A stretch of DNA of 64,000 nucleotides from Onthophagus taurus (GCF_036711975.1 NC_091970.1:5835501-5899500); one strand, 5' to 3'. Counted from the first letter of the stretch, positions 11,962-31,182 are shown. The notes: generated by a model not told the origin, from the letters alone. Made by a program: numbers and translations.

Positions 11962-12654
11962 ATGTGGTACGCCCCTCTCGTGAAATTTCTACGACGACGA
12001 ATTGTACTTGGCATAATTTTCACGTTTTCGTTTACTTATTGCGTTGTCAGTTTCATTGGAAAGGTAATGTGTCTAAAATACAACAACACCCTATTGATTG
12101 ATTACGTTATTAACATAATTTTTTTCGTTGCGCAGCCTGACTTTTTAGAAAATGACGATTTAGTCCCAGTAAGAAGAACCCAACCCTTCATATGGAGAAC
12201 TTTACAACAACATTCAACAAATAGCGATGGGAACCCTATCTCCTGTCGAAATTCAGTACAAGGAAAAGTTTTAATAGTCGATGATCGGGGTTTTGTTTGT
12301 CCAAGACATGATGTTCAACACAACGGCTGTTGTAACGATAAAATTTTAACTGTGATTCAATATTCCTGCGAAACGTGTCGAACCAATGATTGTTGCGCCA
12401 TTTACGAATATTGTATCAGCTGTTGTTTACATCCCGACAAAAAGGATGTCTTAGAAAATGTTCTCGGAAAAGCTACAGAACAAAACAACGTTCTTTTCGC
12501 CTCCGTTACGGACCATTTTGAGCTGTGTCTAGCAAAATGTCGAACCAATTCTCAAAGTGTACAACATGAGAACTCTTACAGAGATCCCAAAGCTAAACAT
12601 TGTTTTGGAGAAACAGCACCTAGTACTAATAACATAGATGGAGATGAAGGTTAA
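11962..12654 (+). CDS. SPRING1: SREBP regulating gene protein (SPRING, C12orf49 family)
   Basis: SPRING is a Golgi membrane protein known in mammals to support SREBP activation, acting with SCAP and the site-1 protease. Exons 11962-12063 and 12136-12654 join in phase 0 to give 206 residues, close to the 205 of the human protein. Residues 13-33 form one membrane anchor after a short basic N-terminus (type II topology). The lumenal part carries the family's Cys-rich block, with CCNDK, CETCRTNDCCAIYEYC and SCCL. The 72-nt intron is a multiple of three and contains no stop, so a retained intron would insert 24 mostly hydrophobic residues rather than truncate the protein. An AATAAA lies at 12735-12740, about 80 nt after the stop. 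Confidence 0.9.
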   Translation: MWYAPLVKFLRRRIVLGIIFTFSFTYCVVSFIGKVMCLKYNNTLLIDYVINIIFFVAQPDFLENDDLVPVRRTQPFIWRTLQQHSTNSDGNPISCRNSVQGKVLIVDDRGFVCPRHDVQHNGCCNDKILTVIQYSCETCRTNDCCAIYEYCISCCLHPDKKDVLENVLGKATEQNNVLFASVTDHFELCLAKCRTNSQSVQHENSYRDPKAKHCFGETAPSTNNIDGDEG

Positions 12655-14330
12655 AAAAATGATTGTTTAGTTTTTTTTTGTCAAGGTTAATGTTTTTATA
12701 TACTGTTTCTTGTGCCTACTTTACGATTATGTTGAATAAAATGCTTTATTTCTTTAATATGATTCTTTCCATTGAGCAACTCCATAACCCCTGCAAAAGC
12801 CTTGCTGTGACGTCATTGGAAGAATTGACATTTCTGTTTTTATTTATAGTGTATTTCACTTAAGAAGTAAACCACAAAAATATTAAAATATAAAGCGAAA
12901 TATTAAGGCTTATAATTTTATTATTGTTAGGTTATCCAACTTGACTCGGTTGCCATGGTGATTATGATGTCATTAATATGTCAAAATTGACATTGACATT
13001 TCTAACCGGAAGTTGACTATATCTTCATTAAGATTACAAATATGTCAAAATTGAGGTTGATACTTACCAAGATATATACTACTATGTATATTCCATACAT
13101 AATGGGCACTTGTAATTTAATATTAAATTAATATAATGTTTAATTTAATTTTCTAGCACTTTCTAAAGGTTTGATATTAAAAAAACCTAAACAAATTCCT
13201 TTTTTCGTATGATTTAAGCACAAATTAATTAATTTGCTTAAAAAACCATGACGTTTCATAAAATTGACATTTAATTTTGACAAATTGTTGTGAAGTTAGT
13301 GACATTGAATTTATGTCACATTGACGTTTAAACTTCATTCAAAAATTTATTTAAAAAAATAAATTTATGGAATCAATTTCAACAGTAGTTGTGGACAAAG
13401 AATGAACATATAACGAGTTATTATATTATGCCACTCGCTGCGCTCATGACATAAACTTAACATTAGTCCCTCATTATATGCTCGTATAATAATATACTAT
13501 TATGTATATGTCCTTAATCAAGGAATAGAGACGAGGAATGAACGGAAGAATCTTTTATTTTAATTGTATAACGGTGGTATTAATTGTATATATAATATAT
13601 ATTTGAAATTTCTTTATCTGAAAATACACGTTTTTTTATTTTACAAAATAGCCTAGTTTTTAATCGCCTATAATATAATAAAAGTAGTCAATATCACTAA
13701 AGAATGTGTCGACGATTGCCTAAAAATTAAAATTCCTATTTACAAAAACGAAAAAAAAAAAATTGCGGAGTATTCTATCAACACGTCTCACTTGAACAGA
13801 TTGCAACGATTACAAAAAAAACGACCGCTACGGAAGCAGTCCGAAAAAACGAAGAAGCAAAAAAAAAACAACCCGCCCCTGTTCAATGTTTAACAGGAAA
13901 GATAATCTTAAGATTAACAAATTCTTTTTAATCAAGTCTTTATTATTGCCTCTTAAATTAAAGAAAATTATTTGTGCAAATTAATTAATAAAAAAAATAT
14001 ATACAAGTATCTATGTATAAATAAATCGTATAATCACAAACCTGCCTTAACTTCTACTCTTTAAAAATGATATTAAAAAAATCAGTGCGTTTTACACTTA
14101 ATTGTGCTTAATTAGATTATGTTCTTTCTTGTAACCTTATAAATTAATTGGTGACTTTAACCGATGTTAATAAAAAAAAATTGATTAAAAAATTAATATT
14201 GTTTTAAATGCACGTTTCGGCAATCATCCTATACATTAATATTTACATAATATCGATATGTTTAAAGATTTTATTTACTTTTAATGATGTGTATTGTCTA
14301 TTTAATAATAAATAACGAGACTTGAGCGAG
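12655..14330. other. Intergenic, SPRING to Smurf 3' side
   Basis: No gene seen. It contains an inverted copy (12878-12960) of a repeat found again near 22.1 kb, and a small palindromic patch around 13400-13510 with CACTCGCTGCGCTC, a type of GC cluster often seen in insect repeats. The rest is AT-rich. Confidence 0.45.
12878..13060 (+). repeat. Dispersed repeat, inverted relative to copy at 22.0-22.1 kb
   Basis: The stretch around GGTTATCCAACTTGACTCGG and GCCATGGTGATTA, followed by ATGTCAAAATTGAC and AACCGGAAGT, matches the reverse complement of 22026-22125, and its flank matches 21530-21600. The two copies bracket the Smurf gene in opposite orientation. Confidence 0.65.
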
Positions 14331-16600
14331 GCACAATTGTGAAAAATCGGAAATAAGCAACTATTCATGCTGATGTTAATGATTTAACTCATTTCATTCA
14401 CTTTTCTAAGGCACTGCCCAGTCTTATTTTAGGCTTTAACCAAAATTAAGTGATTTCTAACACGTGATGTTTCAAGAAATTTAAAATTTTCTAAATAAAA
14501 TTATCAAAAATAAAACAATTAACAGAATCAGTGTAGGAAGCAATCATTGTGTATTAATGGTAGTAATATTAATACTTTTTCTTTATCAAAAACAAAGTTA
14601 CAACAATCAATATTGACTTAAATTAATAAAAAAATAACCAAATAATTGAAGCGATATGTAGTCAACGTGTTAAGTAATTAAATCTCTTTCAATCAAATTT
14701 TAAATTTAAAAATGTCTATTTTGATTTCATTCGGTTTTAAGTCAATGTGTTAAATTAGTTCTTAATTTAAAACTGTTAATAAGAGGAATACGTAATTTTT
14801 TTCTTCTTTTAATAGATAATTATTGACAAAAACGATAATGGTACTAATTAAAAATAAAGTCATTGTGTTAATGGACTCTATTATGAGATGTGATATGTAC
14901 TCAATGTGTTAATTTTTTACTCGATTTTCAAATTTTAATAAATTCATTGCAAATAACAATGCTTATATTAATGTCTCAATAACATTAATGCTTAAAAATT
15001 GGAATATTGACAGTCAAAGTGTTATACATGATCATTTTAAAGTGAAAATTACAAATTTTAATAAAAACACAACACAATATTACTGTGATGTTTAAAACAT
15101 GACTAGATTGACTTGAAACATGATAGGTACTTAACGTGTTAAGTTAGTTAAATTAAATATTTAGTTTTTATCACTTTAAAACTCCAAAATAATATTTTTA
15201 TATTTAACTTTTATATTTAAAAAATAATACAACTTCTTTATTTTTAAGATTTTTTCCTCATAAAAAGCAAAATTACCATTAACACAATGACTGATAATAT
15301 ACAGGGGGAATCATTAGTAGCCCGGCGGACGATAGATGCTAAACCGTTATTATTTTAGTTTAATTATTTTCACTTATACAGGCTGTTCCATTTAGGCGTA
15401 ATGAAGAGTACGTAGATTTTTTTTAAAAACACCCTATATATTTTATCATATTATGAATAGCATTAAATTTGTTTATACAACCGTATATATTACTAACTCA
15501 TAGCGTCCATAGTTCCCGAAATATTCAATTGTTTTTCCAAATTGTGTCCATTGCAGGTTTCTTTAAAAAACGATGTATATACGACATTTTTTCCAATTTT
15601 GCCTTGAAACTATGTCAGATAATAGTCAAAGCCAGTAGATAAAAATATCGTTTTTACATCGTTTTCAAAAAGATCCTGTAATAGGCACATTTTGGAAAAA
15701 CAATTGAATATCTCAGGAACTATAAACACTGTGAAATAGTAACATATACGGTTTTATAAACAAATTTAGTTGTATTCATAATATGATAAAATATACAGAG
15801 TGTTCCATTTAAATAAATTTACGTACTCTCCGTTACGCTTAAATGGAACACCCTGTATAAGTGAAAATAATTTTACGTAATAGAAAGTTGAGTCATACAA
15901 AAATATTTTTTTGTTGATACTAATAACTCACCCTGTATAAAACAGTTTGCAATAAATGTGCTAAGAAATATTTTTCGTTTTCCTTTTAATTTTTTCTTTC
16001 ATTTCAACCAAATTAAAAAAAAATAAAATACCATAAACAATGAGATCTCACACAGTCAATGAGTTAAGCAAAATTTCTTGGTCTGGTTAATACGTTAAGC
16101 AATACACTTTGAGTTCCCCAATTTCGTTCCTTATAAAAAAAAATTGTTATTAATGACTGCTGAATATTATTTTTCTCAAAACTGTATACTTTTATCTTAT
16201 TTTTGGACCAATTAATACAATCAAAAAAACTTTAATTTAAAAATTAACACAATGAGTTAAAGGTATTGCTCAAAATCATTTTTACTTTTAAAAATAGATC
16301 AATAAAGAATAATATTGCTGTGATGTTTAAGAAATTTAACTCAATGACTGTGTAATTTACCTTCCAACGCGATATGTAATCAATGTGTTAAGTTGAAAAA
16401 AGAACTACTTAACAACAACAAAAAAATCGAAACAATCTCCAAATCATGTATTTAAAGCAAATTTAATATGTTAAGGAAATTTTTAATTAAAAAAAAATTA
16501 AAATATTTCCATAACACATTAATTACATAGTCACTGAGTTGGATGTCAAAATGTTAAGTAATTATTTTTGGAATAAAAAATTACAATTAACATTATGAGT
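14330..16600. repeat. Degenerate tandem repeat downstream of Smurf
   Basis: A motif close to TCAACGTGTTAAGT, preceded by GATATGTA, recurs at about 14650, 14885, 15118 and 16370, with weaker or reversed forms at about 14740, 14858, 15280, 16055 and 16245. Flanks such as ACTGTGATGTTTAA also match between about 15080 and 16320. The spacing suggests a worn tandem repeat with a unit of roughly 230-250 bp, interrupted by the foldback element at 15362-15872. It would lie in or just beyond the Smurf 3' UTR. Confidence 0.55.
15362..15872. mobile_element. Foldback MITE-like element, about 511 bp
   Basis: Two long inverted arms (about 15362-15605 and 15640-15872) are separated by a short unique centre. 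The outer ends read AATTATTTTCACTTATACAG on both strands, followed by a CAGGxTGTTCCATTTA core. There is no coding capacity. Arms match at most positions but with many substitutions, so the copy is not recent. Similar TACAGGGTGTTCC ends are common on insect non-autonomous DNA elements. Confidence 0.8.
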
Positions 16601-16635
16601 CATTTTAGTCTTATCTTTTATACAATTTTTTACAC

Positions 16636-21079
<4,444 letters not shown>

Positions 21080-22281
21080 TTTAATCGGTGCAAACTTTTG
21101 TCAACACATCACTAAACATTTACTATCGGACGCCATTTTAACTAAAATGAGTGACAACGCCCTCTAACGACGGATCATTAAACTTAACCCCGCTTATTTT
21201 AAAAATTTATTTCAAATTAGGTCACGAATTTTTTGTTTGTTTATAAATGTTTATAAAAAAATGTTTATGAAAAACATATTTATAAAAAAATAACATTACC
21301 AATAATATTTTAACCTAAATCCAACTGGAATGGTAACCTCGATGACTCCTTGATGTGAGAGTCCATCTTGTCCCAACATATATCACAAAAACAAAAATAC
21401 AATAAAAAAAAATTAAAAATTAAGTTGGTATTAATATTTAATAATTAAATTGCTATCTTCACTGTTGTTAATTTCGGGTTTAACATCTTTGGACTCATTT
21501 TAAAGGTTTTTTAATGAAAATGACAAATATGTCAAAATTGACGTTGACGTTTCAAACCGGAAGTGATTGTATTTCCATTAATAATAAAGTTAAATATGTC
21601 GAGTTTGGACTTATTTTAAAGGATTTTTTATGAAGTTAACAAATATGTCAAAATTAAAAGTTGAAAGTCCGAACTTTTTGGTTTTTTAAGATAAATTCGT
21701 CCAGTTTGGACTCACTTTAAAGGTTATTTTATGAAGATTATGAATATAATAATAAAATTAAAGTTGACATTGACAACTGAAAGTTTTTTTCACTACTAAA
21801 CCCGACTGTTTCTAGTTCTAGGTCTTGTGTTAGTTCTAGTTTGAATTGTTATTTAACCCTAAATTCTTGTACATTTTAATTGATCTAAAAATATTTTTTT
21901 TGATTTAATCCACTTACCTTGTTTATAATTTCTCCATTTTGAATTAAATTCAATTATATATGTGTTTTTCATTAAAGAAACTTAAATTCAACGTCAATTT
22001 TGACAAGCAACTGCAATATTTGGATCTTAATCACCATGGTAACCGAGCCAAGTTGGATAACCTTAAAATAATAAAATTATAACCGTTAATATTTCGCTTT
22101 ATATTTTAATATTTAGAATTTATATTAGAAAACTCATTTATAAGGTAGTCATGGTCACAAAACTATTTTTTTAATCTTTATTAATTAGTAACTTACTACA
22201 AAAAAAAATAATTCGCATTAAAAACTTAAATTAAATTGTTATTTTTATATTACAAATAATCTTAATAATAATAATGTTTGT
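21080..22281. repeat. Smurf upstream region with dispersed repeat and short tandem units
   Basis: Three units starting near TTTGGACTCATTTTAAAGG occur at about 21489, 21604 and 21706, each followed by a form of AAATATGTCAAAATT. A CTAGTTCTAGGTCTTG patch is at about 21813-21845. From 22026 to 22125 runs the inverted partner of the 12.9-kb repeat. No gene is seen. The first 200 bp probably hold the Smurf promoter. Confidence 0.5.
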
Positions 22282-23022
22282 TTAAACTCCTTTTCTCCAC
22301 TTTTCCGCCGATGTAAATTCAGTCATAGGTTTTCCGCTAATTCCACAAGTACCAATTCCAACTCTTCCATTCACCGTATCCGGACTGGCGAATATACTTT
22401 TAGCTTTAATCCCACTTTTCTTACTTTTCGTGGCTTTTGTAGTAAAAGCTAACCACTTTTGTTTTTCACTCTCCCTTTCCTCTTCCAATTCTTTGAATCG
22501 TTGTTGTTTTTTCGCCTTTTTCTTCTTTAAATACTCCTTGTTGTTCATTTTAGCCCGTTTAAGTTTTTCCGCTTCAGTCAATACTCTTTTTTGACCTGTA
22601 AACTCTTTAAGTTCCCCTAAAGTAGTTACACCTCTATTTTTATAAGCTTCAAATGTAACATTCACCTGTCCGTCAGCGTTAATCGTATCAATTTTCGCCT
22701 CATAATATTGATTGTTATCGCTCCATTTCGCCATACATATATCTCCGACTCTCCACATTTTTTTCTTTTTATTTTTTGCGACAAATTGTTCGACGGCGAG
22801 TAATGACTTTGTGATTTCATCGTCTTCACCATGAGCTTTTACCTCTCGATATTCTGGTTGACTGGCAGCCTCTTCAGCCTTCTGTTTCAAATCCAACGTT
22901 AATTCGATTACCTCTTCTAAGTCGACCTTCAGCTTTTGAAGTTCCTTGTTGTCTGGATCGGAAACTAGGGCCGCTTCGACTTGTTGAAGTTGCAGCTTGT
23001 AATTTTGTAAATCGTCAGCCAT
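22282..23022 (-). CDS. SMNDC1: Survival-of-motor-neuron-related splicing factor 30 (SPF30/SMNDC1)
   Basis: SPF30 is a nuclear spliceosome assembly factor that binds symmetric dimethylarginine on Sm proteins and helps tri-snRNP join the prespliceosome. The gene is a single open exon of 246 residues, close to human SMNDC1 (238). An N-terminal helical region (1-60) is followed by a Tudor domain at about 88-143. Its likely aromatic cage residues are Trp100, Tyr106/Tyr107, Phe124 and Tyr127. A Lys-rich coiled segment follows, and the C-terminus ends with VGIGTCGISGKPMT, a hallmark of the family. Lack of introns could mean retroposition, but no poly-A tail or target duplication is evident. Confidence 0.95.
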   Translation of the reverse strand: MADDLQNYKLQLQQVEAALVSDPDNKELQKLKVDLEEVIELTLDLKQKAEEAASQPEYREVKAHGEDDEITKSLLAVEQFVAKNKKKKMWRVGDICMAKWSDNNQYYEAKIDTINADGQVNVTFEAYKNRGVTTLGELKEFTGQKRVLTEAEKLKRAKMNNKEYLKKKKAKKQQRFKELEEERESEKQKWLAFTTKATKSKKSGIKAKSIFASPDTVNGRVGIGTCGISGKPMTEFTSAEKWRKGV

Positions 23023-24920
23023 TATTTGTTTTTTAAATAATTATTATAGAGAGAGATTGTGGTTATAGCTAAATTTGCAAGGAAATTTACCTTTCGTCCG
23101 ATTTCTATCTTGATTTATTATTCAGGCTTTTATTTAACCGAAATTTTAGAAAAAACGTGATTTATCTACGAGTTTTGAGAACTAACTGTCAACGATTTCT
23201 TTTTTTTTTTTGACAGCTATTTACTACCAACTGTTAAATGTTAAAAGTTACTAAATTAATAGCAAATTGTTTTTAAAACTTAAAAAAAAATAATATTTGA
23301 AGTAAATATTTAATTCTTTTATCAAAGTAATGACGGTAATCTTATTATGGAGAAACCATAAAAAAAATTTTTTACTAAACGAACCTCAAAATGTCAAATA
23401 TACTTTAACTAGTCTTTTGAGAGAAATTTGATTATTATCTTCATATACTTCAGTTAATCTCAAAATAGATGGTTTAGCTTTAATTTGAGATATAATTCAT
23501 AAAGACAAATTCAAAATATAAAAGCAACTGTAAAAAAAAATATTTGCTTTACTTTTTGAACCTCAAAATGTCAAATTTACTTTAACAATTTATTCTTTGG
23601 GAGAAATTATCATCAGATAGTTAAGTTAGCTTTAATTTGAGAGGTAATAAATGATTTTTGCTTTATTTTTACTTTTTTTACCATCTAAAATCTTGTCAGT
23701 ATAAATCCAGAGTTTCTCTTTTAACTTGGAATTTGATCATAGTGATTCCTGTTGTTTTCTTATAGCCTGGAGTCTTCTCAGCATTATTCCAAATTACTTC
23801 TTGTTGCCCAGAATCTTATTAGTGTTATTCCAAACCTTTTTGGTCAGTTTGAAAGACATTTTCAAAAATGTCAGATTCTTTCCAGTTCAAATCCTGATTG
23901 TTTCTTGCAAACTAGAATCTGTTATTCCAAATTTCTTCTGTATATCTAAAATATCTAAATCCTGTTAGATTAATTCCAGACTTTTCTTGGTACTATAACT
24001 GTCTCTATTTTGTCTGACAATTAATGACTTGTATGTTGTGTTTTAAAAGTCTGGATTGTTTAAATTTTCCAGAAAATCATATAGAAGTATATATGTATAA
24101 TTTTGAGAGATATCTAAATAAATCAAGTATGACTTATATTTTGGAGGATTAAAGCACACAATATAAAATTAGGTATACACAATTTTTTAATATATATTTT
24201 AGGATAAGGATCGTGTTTCACTATTATTAAATTTATTTAAGCTTTTCACTTCTATTTATTTCTCACAAACAAATCCATACAACAATATACATATTGCTAC
24301 AAGTTACAAATGTTTATTTATTGATTTATTTTGATTGAGTAATTCGCAAAAATTGAGATTTTTAATTTTCTTTTGAGCAAAACCCACTACACCTTGATAC
24401 TTTAAACTTTTAACTTAAAATTAATCACACAAAACTTAACACCCCTCATTTTATGAGGCGTTACGAAAAGAAATCGGACTAGAAATTAGGTACAATGTGT
24501 TTTCATTTTCATGTAAAGTATAAGTCAAATTTTTTCGTTCACTTATATTAAATTTAATACTTATTTCTACCAATCTAATCTACGAAATATTTTTTTAATG
24601 ATCTTTGGACGGATCTCATTTCAAATATCACACTAACAGCTATGTTTTCTTTAAAAATATAATACAATGATATTTTTTTAAGATATCGTAGTATTTAAAA
24701 TCACTTTCTTTTGATCAATACAATTTGACATGGACGGAAGAGTAAAATCTACCAGAGTTTAGAACAAAGCGCAAACTGTACACACGTGATACACACAATT
24801 TTATTGTGTTTTTTTTCGACTTTGTATAATTTTTTTTTGGCATTTATTTTCCTCATCGAAGTTATAAATATAACATCAATGATTTATCCCCTTAATAAAA
24901 CTTACCTCATTTATATTTAC
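23023..24920. other. Intergenic, SPF30 to FoxJ1 3' end
   Basis: No gene seen. About 23700-23990 is pyrimidine-rich on this strand and contains three degenerate ATTCCAAATTxCTTCT units, suggesting an old minisatellite. The rest is AT-rich and probably includes the FoxJ1 3' UTR near 24900. Confidence 0.4.
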
Positions 24921-27828
<2,908 letters not shown>

Positions 27829-28550
27829 TGCTTTTTTTCATTTAAATTGAGCTTAAATAAGTAAATATGAGCAATTTTCATTATTCAACAATATTGATTT
27901 TTAATAAACTAAAAAAGAAAAGAAAATTATAAGTTATATTCAATTATTATAAAAGGGTTAAAACATTCTTTTTTAATAGTAATCAAAAAACTTACCCATC
28001 TCTTTGTAAATATTTAATTATTAATTTTAGTTTGTTGTGGGATTCCCCTTCTTAAAATGAAATTCTTCCTCTTCTCGTTTTAAAAAGCACTTCTTTTCAC
28101 TAAAATTATTGTTGATTGGATTTTGATTTTGGGTGGAAACGTTGATGGCATGTTCGAACCTGCGAAGAAGAAGCAGTTTCGATCCGTGCGGCCCACGGAG
28201 CGTGCCGGTTTCGACCGGTCTGACGTCACGGACTGACCATTACCTGGCGTTTCACTGGAACGGCGATCAATATTTTTCCATGGCTAAAAAGAAAACGTGC
28301 GGTTTTTACTTCACTATTCTTTGAGCTTTACTTTATATTTGTTTTTAGATAATGTGGGTATCAAATAAACTTAAAGAAATTATTTTCTAATATAATTAGT
28401 ATTAAATTTATCATAATTTGCGGCCAAATTTTATTGTTATAATCATAAAAATTAAACTTTGTACTTAATATTAACAATATGTCACATTAAAAGTGACAGC
28501 TGTCAAACAAAACGTTTTTTCTGCTCTCTTTAGATGTTTCCGAAATTTCT
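27829..28550. promoter_or_regulatory. FoxJ1 upstream region with CRE
   Basis: A GC-richer patch at about 28130-28270 stands out from AT-rich surroundings and may be the core promoter or 5' UTR of FoxJ1. It includes the palindromic cAMP response element TGACGTCA at 28221-28228. The open frame 28133-28324 on the plus strand is more likely chance. Confidence 0.4.
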
Positions 28551-28559
28551 GCCAGGACG

Positions 28560-28935
28560 AATATGGCAATAAAGTTTTGAAGATGCCCCTGCTGGATTAC
28601 TCATCGCCAGATCAATACGTCAGCTAGACAGATTCAAGGAAACTTTGGAAATGGATGGTTTAATCAAAAGTATAAATTCAGTATCATCGATGTGGAATCT
28701 CTATTTATTCGAGTGCCAGTCAAAGATGCCGTGGATGGTCTTCGCCAGAAGCTCATTCCAGAAAGCTTACCGAAGTATGTTCCAGGTCCACTATTTTCTA
28801 CATGGAGAAGTTTGGTGAAGAATCTCCAAGAGATGCTTCATGATGAAATTTATCATGGAAATAGAGGCTGCAAAATAGTTATATTTCCTGGACGTTTTGG
28901 TCACTGGGAAGAGAGATGGAGGTATGGATTGAAAA
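28560..28935 (+). mobile_element. Possible retroelement reverse-transcriptase remnant (Penelope-like?)
   Basis: Translation gives YKFSIIDVESLFIRVPVKDA, which resembles motif A (SFDVxSLFTNVP) of Penelope-like reverse transcriptases, followed by DGLRQKLIPESLP. Downstream residues (PGRFGHWEERW) do not match a family that I know. It is short, without ends, and could be a fossil fragment or an unrelated unrecognised exon. Confidence 0.3.
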
Positions 28936-29800
28936 TTTTTTATTTTAAGTTATCATCAAATATGGTAATAATAATAATAAAAACTCGAATAACGATAAAA
29001 TTGATTTTAAACAAAGCAAAAATGAATTTCCTTTAAAAAGAGTCCAAACTCGATGCTTTTATCTCTTTTATTTATAGAGATAATAATTATTTTAATCGAG
29101 TTATTATCAAAGATGGCGATTTATTATCACCTTTTTATCCCAACTTTTATGCTTTTTAATAAAAATGTACCAAGTTTGGTATCAAATTAACCGAAATTTA
29201 AAATCCCTTTAATTTATATCATTAATGATAATAACCGATGGAGTAAAAAGGTAATAAAAATAACAATTTTATCAATTTTTATATCAAATACCTTAACATT
29301 GTCGTCAAATTATAATAAACTTCAAATCATTTCGGTTTAACTTGGATATAATTATAATAAGAGATGAAATAAAAAGGTAATAATAATAATTTTAATAATA
29401 ATGGTTAAAAATTCGCCGAATTAGATATAAAATCGATAATAATTTGATACCCCATCGATTTATATCGATTCAAATCGAAAATTTTTCATTTTAAGACATC
29501 ATCAAAAATGGTAATAATAACAATATAATCTCAGATAACGATATAATTGATTTTAATCGAAGCAAAAATGAATTTCCTTTAAAAAGACTCCAAATTATGC
29601 TTTTATCTCGTTTATTTATAGAGATAATAATTATTTTAATCGAGTTATTATCAAAGATGGCGAATTATTATCACCTTTTTAACACAACTTTTACGTTTTT
29701 TAATAAAAATGTACCGAGTTTGGTATCAAATTAATCGAAATTTAAAATCCCATTAAGTTATATCATTAATGATAATAACCGATGGAGTAAAAAGTGCCAA
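28936..29800. repeat. Tandem duplication, about 550-bp offset
   Basis: The block 28936-29260 recurs at 29483-29800 with high identity, including AAATGAATTTCCTTTAAAAAG, TTATCAAAGATGGCG and the ending AATGATAATAACCGATGGAG. Related but diverged copies occur in an Atg18 intron at 45950-46470, so this is a dispersed family. Confidence 0.75.
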
Positions 29801-31080
29801 ATGAGGTTTTAGATAATTTGGATATCCAGAAATTTTGTTAGAGTTTCCTTATGAACATAGAGAATGATATCTTTGTGGATTTCTTATTAATTAAGAAAAC
29901 TGCAGGATGAGAAGAGGTGTATTTTTCCTTGTTAAAAAATTTCTTGGAGTATTTCCTATCGTTATTTTTTTTTTAATAAAAAATGAATACACTTTGTTAA
30001 AATTGATCGATAAAACACCCCTCGACTTCTTTCAATTCGACAAACTAGAGCAAATCAAGCTCTCGAGAACTGATCAATTATTAATCGCGCTTGATAAGTG
30101 CCACTGCCGGCACTCGTGGGGTCGAACCGGCGCTGCGGGGTTGCAAACCCTCTTTTATTTCCCTATTCCGATGGGAATTTGAAATAAGGTTAGATCAGAT
30201 CGATCAGGTGGACATTAAATTGTCCTCCCTTCGTATAAGGGAGAATACGAAAATGACCACCCATCGTTGGTCTATTCCCACGTGGGGTGATATTAAATGA
30301 CAGGTGGATTATTTTTTTCTCTTTAATTAAAAAAAAATATTATAATAAAGTTATTAGAATCAAAAAAATTAATCTAAAACATTATTTATCGAGGGTGTTT
30401 TGAGTGGTTCTTGATTGACACGAAGATAAACAATTTTCTTACCCCTTCAAAAAATATTCCTTTTAAGCCACCAAATAATGATAATCCTTATTTTGATTAA
30501 CACTTATTCCACGTAATTCACAACGTTCAAAATTAATTCTTCTTTTCAAAACCAAAGTTCTTTTCTTTTTTTTAAATAGATTTTTATTCATGTGTTAAAA
30601 ATGAAAAATTACAAAGTACAAAGCTTTTTGGTGGGGCCGCAACCGACTACTGTTGAATGGGTTGAAAAAGCGGCGGGTTGTAAAAAGACCATCGCGGCCC
30701 CAACCAATCGGCGATGGAGCCTTCAACCCTATCGCAAGGTGTTCCATTGTCCCATACCACCTGAAAGGAATGAGCTTTTCCCCCACTATTTTACCACCAT
30801 CGATTAGAAACTAAATTATTTTACATGATTAGAAAAAAAAAAGTATTATTTACTAGAAAACAAATTAAAGTACTAATTTAATATTTGAATAAAAGTAATT
30901 TTTAAATCAACACTTAACGTGTTAAGGTGTTTATTTAGTCCTCATCTAATCAATAAGATAATGAATAAGTTATCAAAGAGTTGCAACCTTAAATAATTAA
31001 TTTAACGACTTCTCAATTTTGACCCGAGTGTATGGTGACTACAAATAAACAACAAAATAGGAAGGTATCCAAAACAGGAT
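29801..31080. other. Gene-poor stretch with two GC-rich islands
   Basis: No gene can be supported. Two islands, 30090-30150 and 30625-30770, are clearly richer in G and C than their surroundings and contain words such as CACTGCCGGCACTCGTGGGG and GGGGCCGCAACCGACTACTG. I could not fold the first into a tRNA. Short open frames there have no recognisable product. Confidence 0.4.
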
Positions 31081-31084
31081 GTAA

Positions 31085-31182
31085 TAAGCTGGATAAAACT
31101 ACGAAAAGCAAGAAAGAACTTGAAACAATGGAAATGGACTTTCTAAGAAGAACATGCAGAGTATCAAGAGTGGAATGATGGC
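31085..31182 (+). mobile_element. LINE remnant, end of reverse-transcriptase ORF
   Basis: The frame reads KLDKTTKSKKELETMEMDFL then RRTCRVSRVE before a stop. EMDFLRRSxRxSR is a common landmark in the C-terminal region of insect LINE reverse transcriptases (RTE/Jockey-like). Only about 30 codons survive. Confidence 0.55.

Noticed and set aside
28133-28324. 63-codon plus-strand frame in FoxJ1 upstream GC patch
   Set aside because: No recognisable content; high GC lowers stop frequency and explains the frame.
30050-30150. tRNA-like GGGTCGAACC box
   Set aside because: The flanking sequence does not form acceptor, D and anticodon stems of the right lengths.
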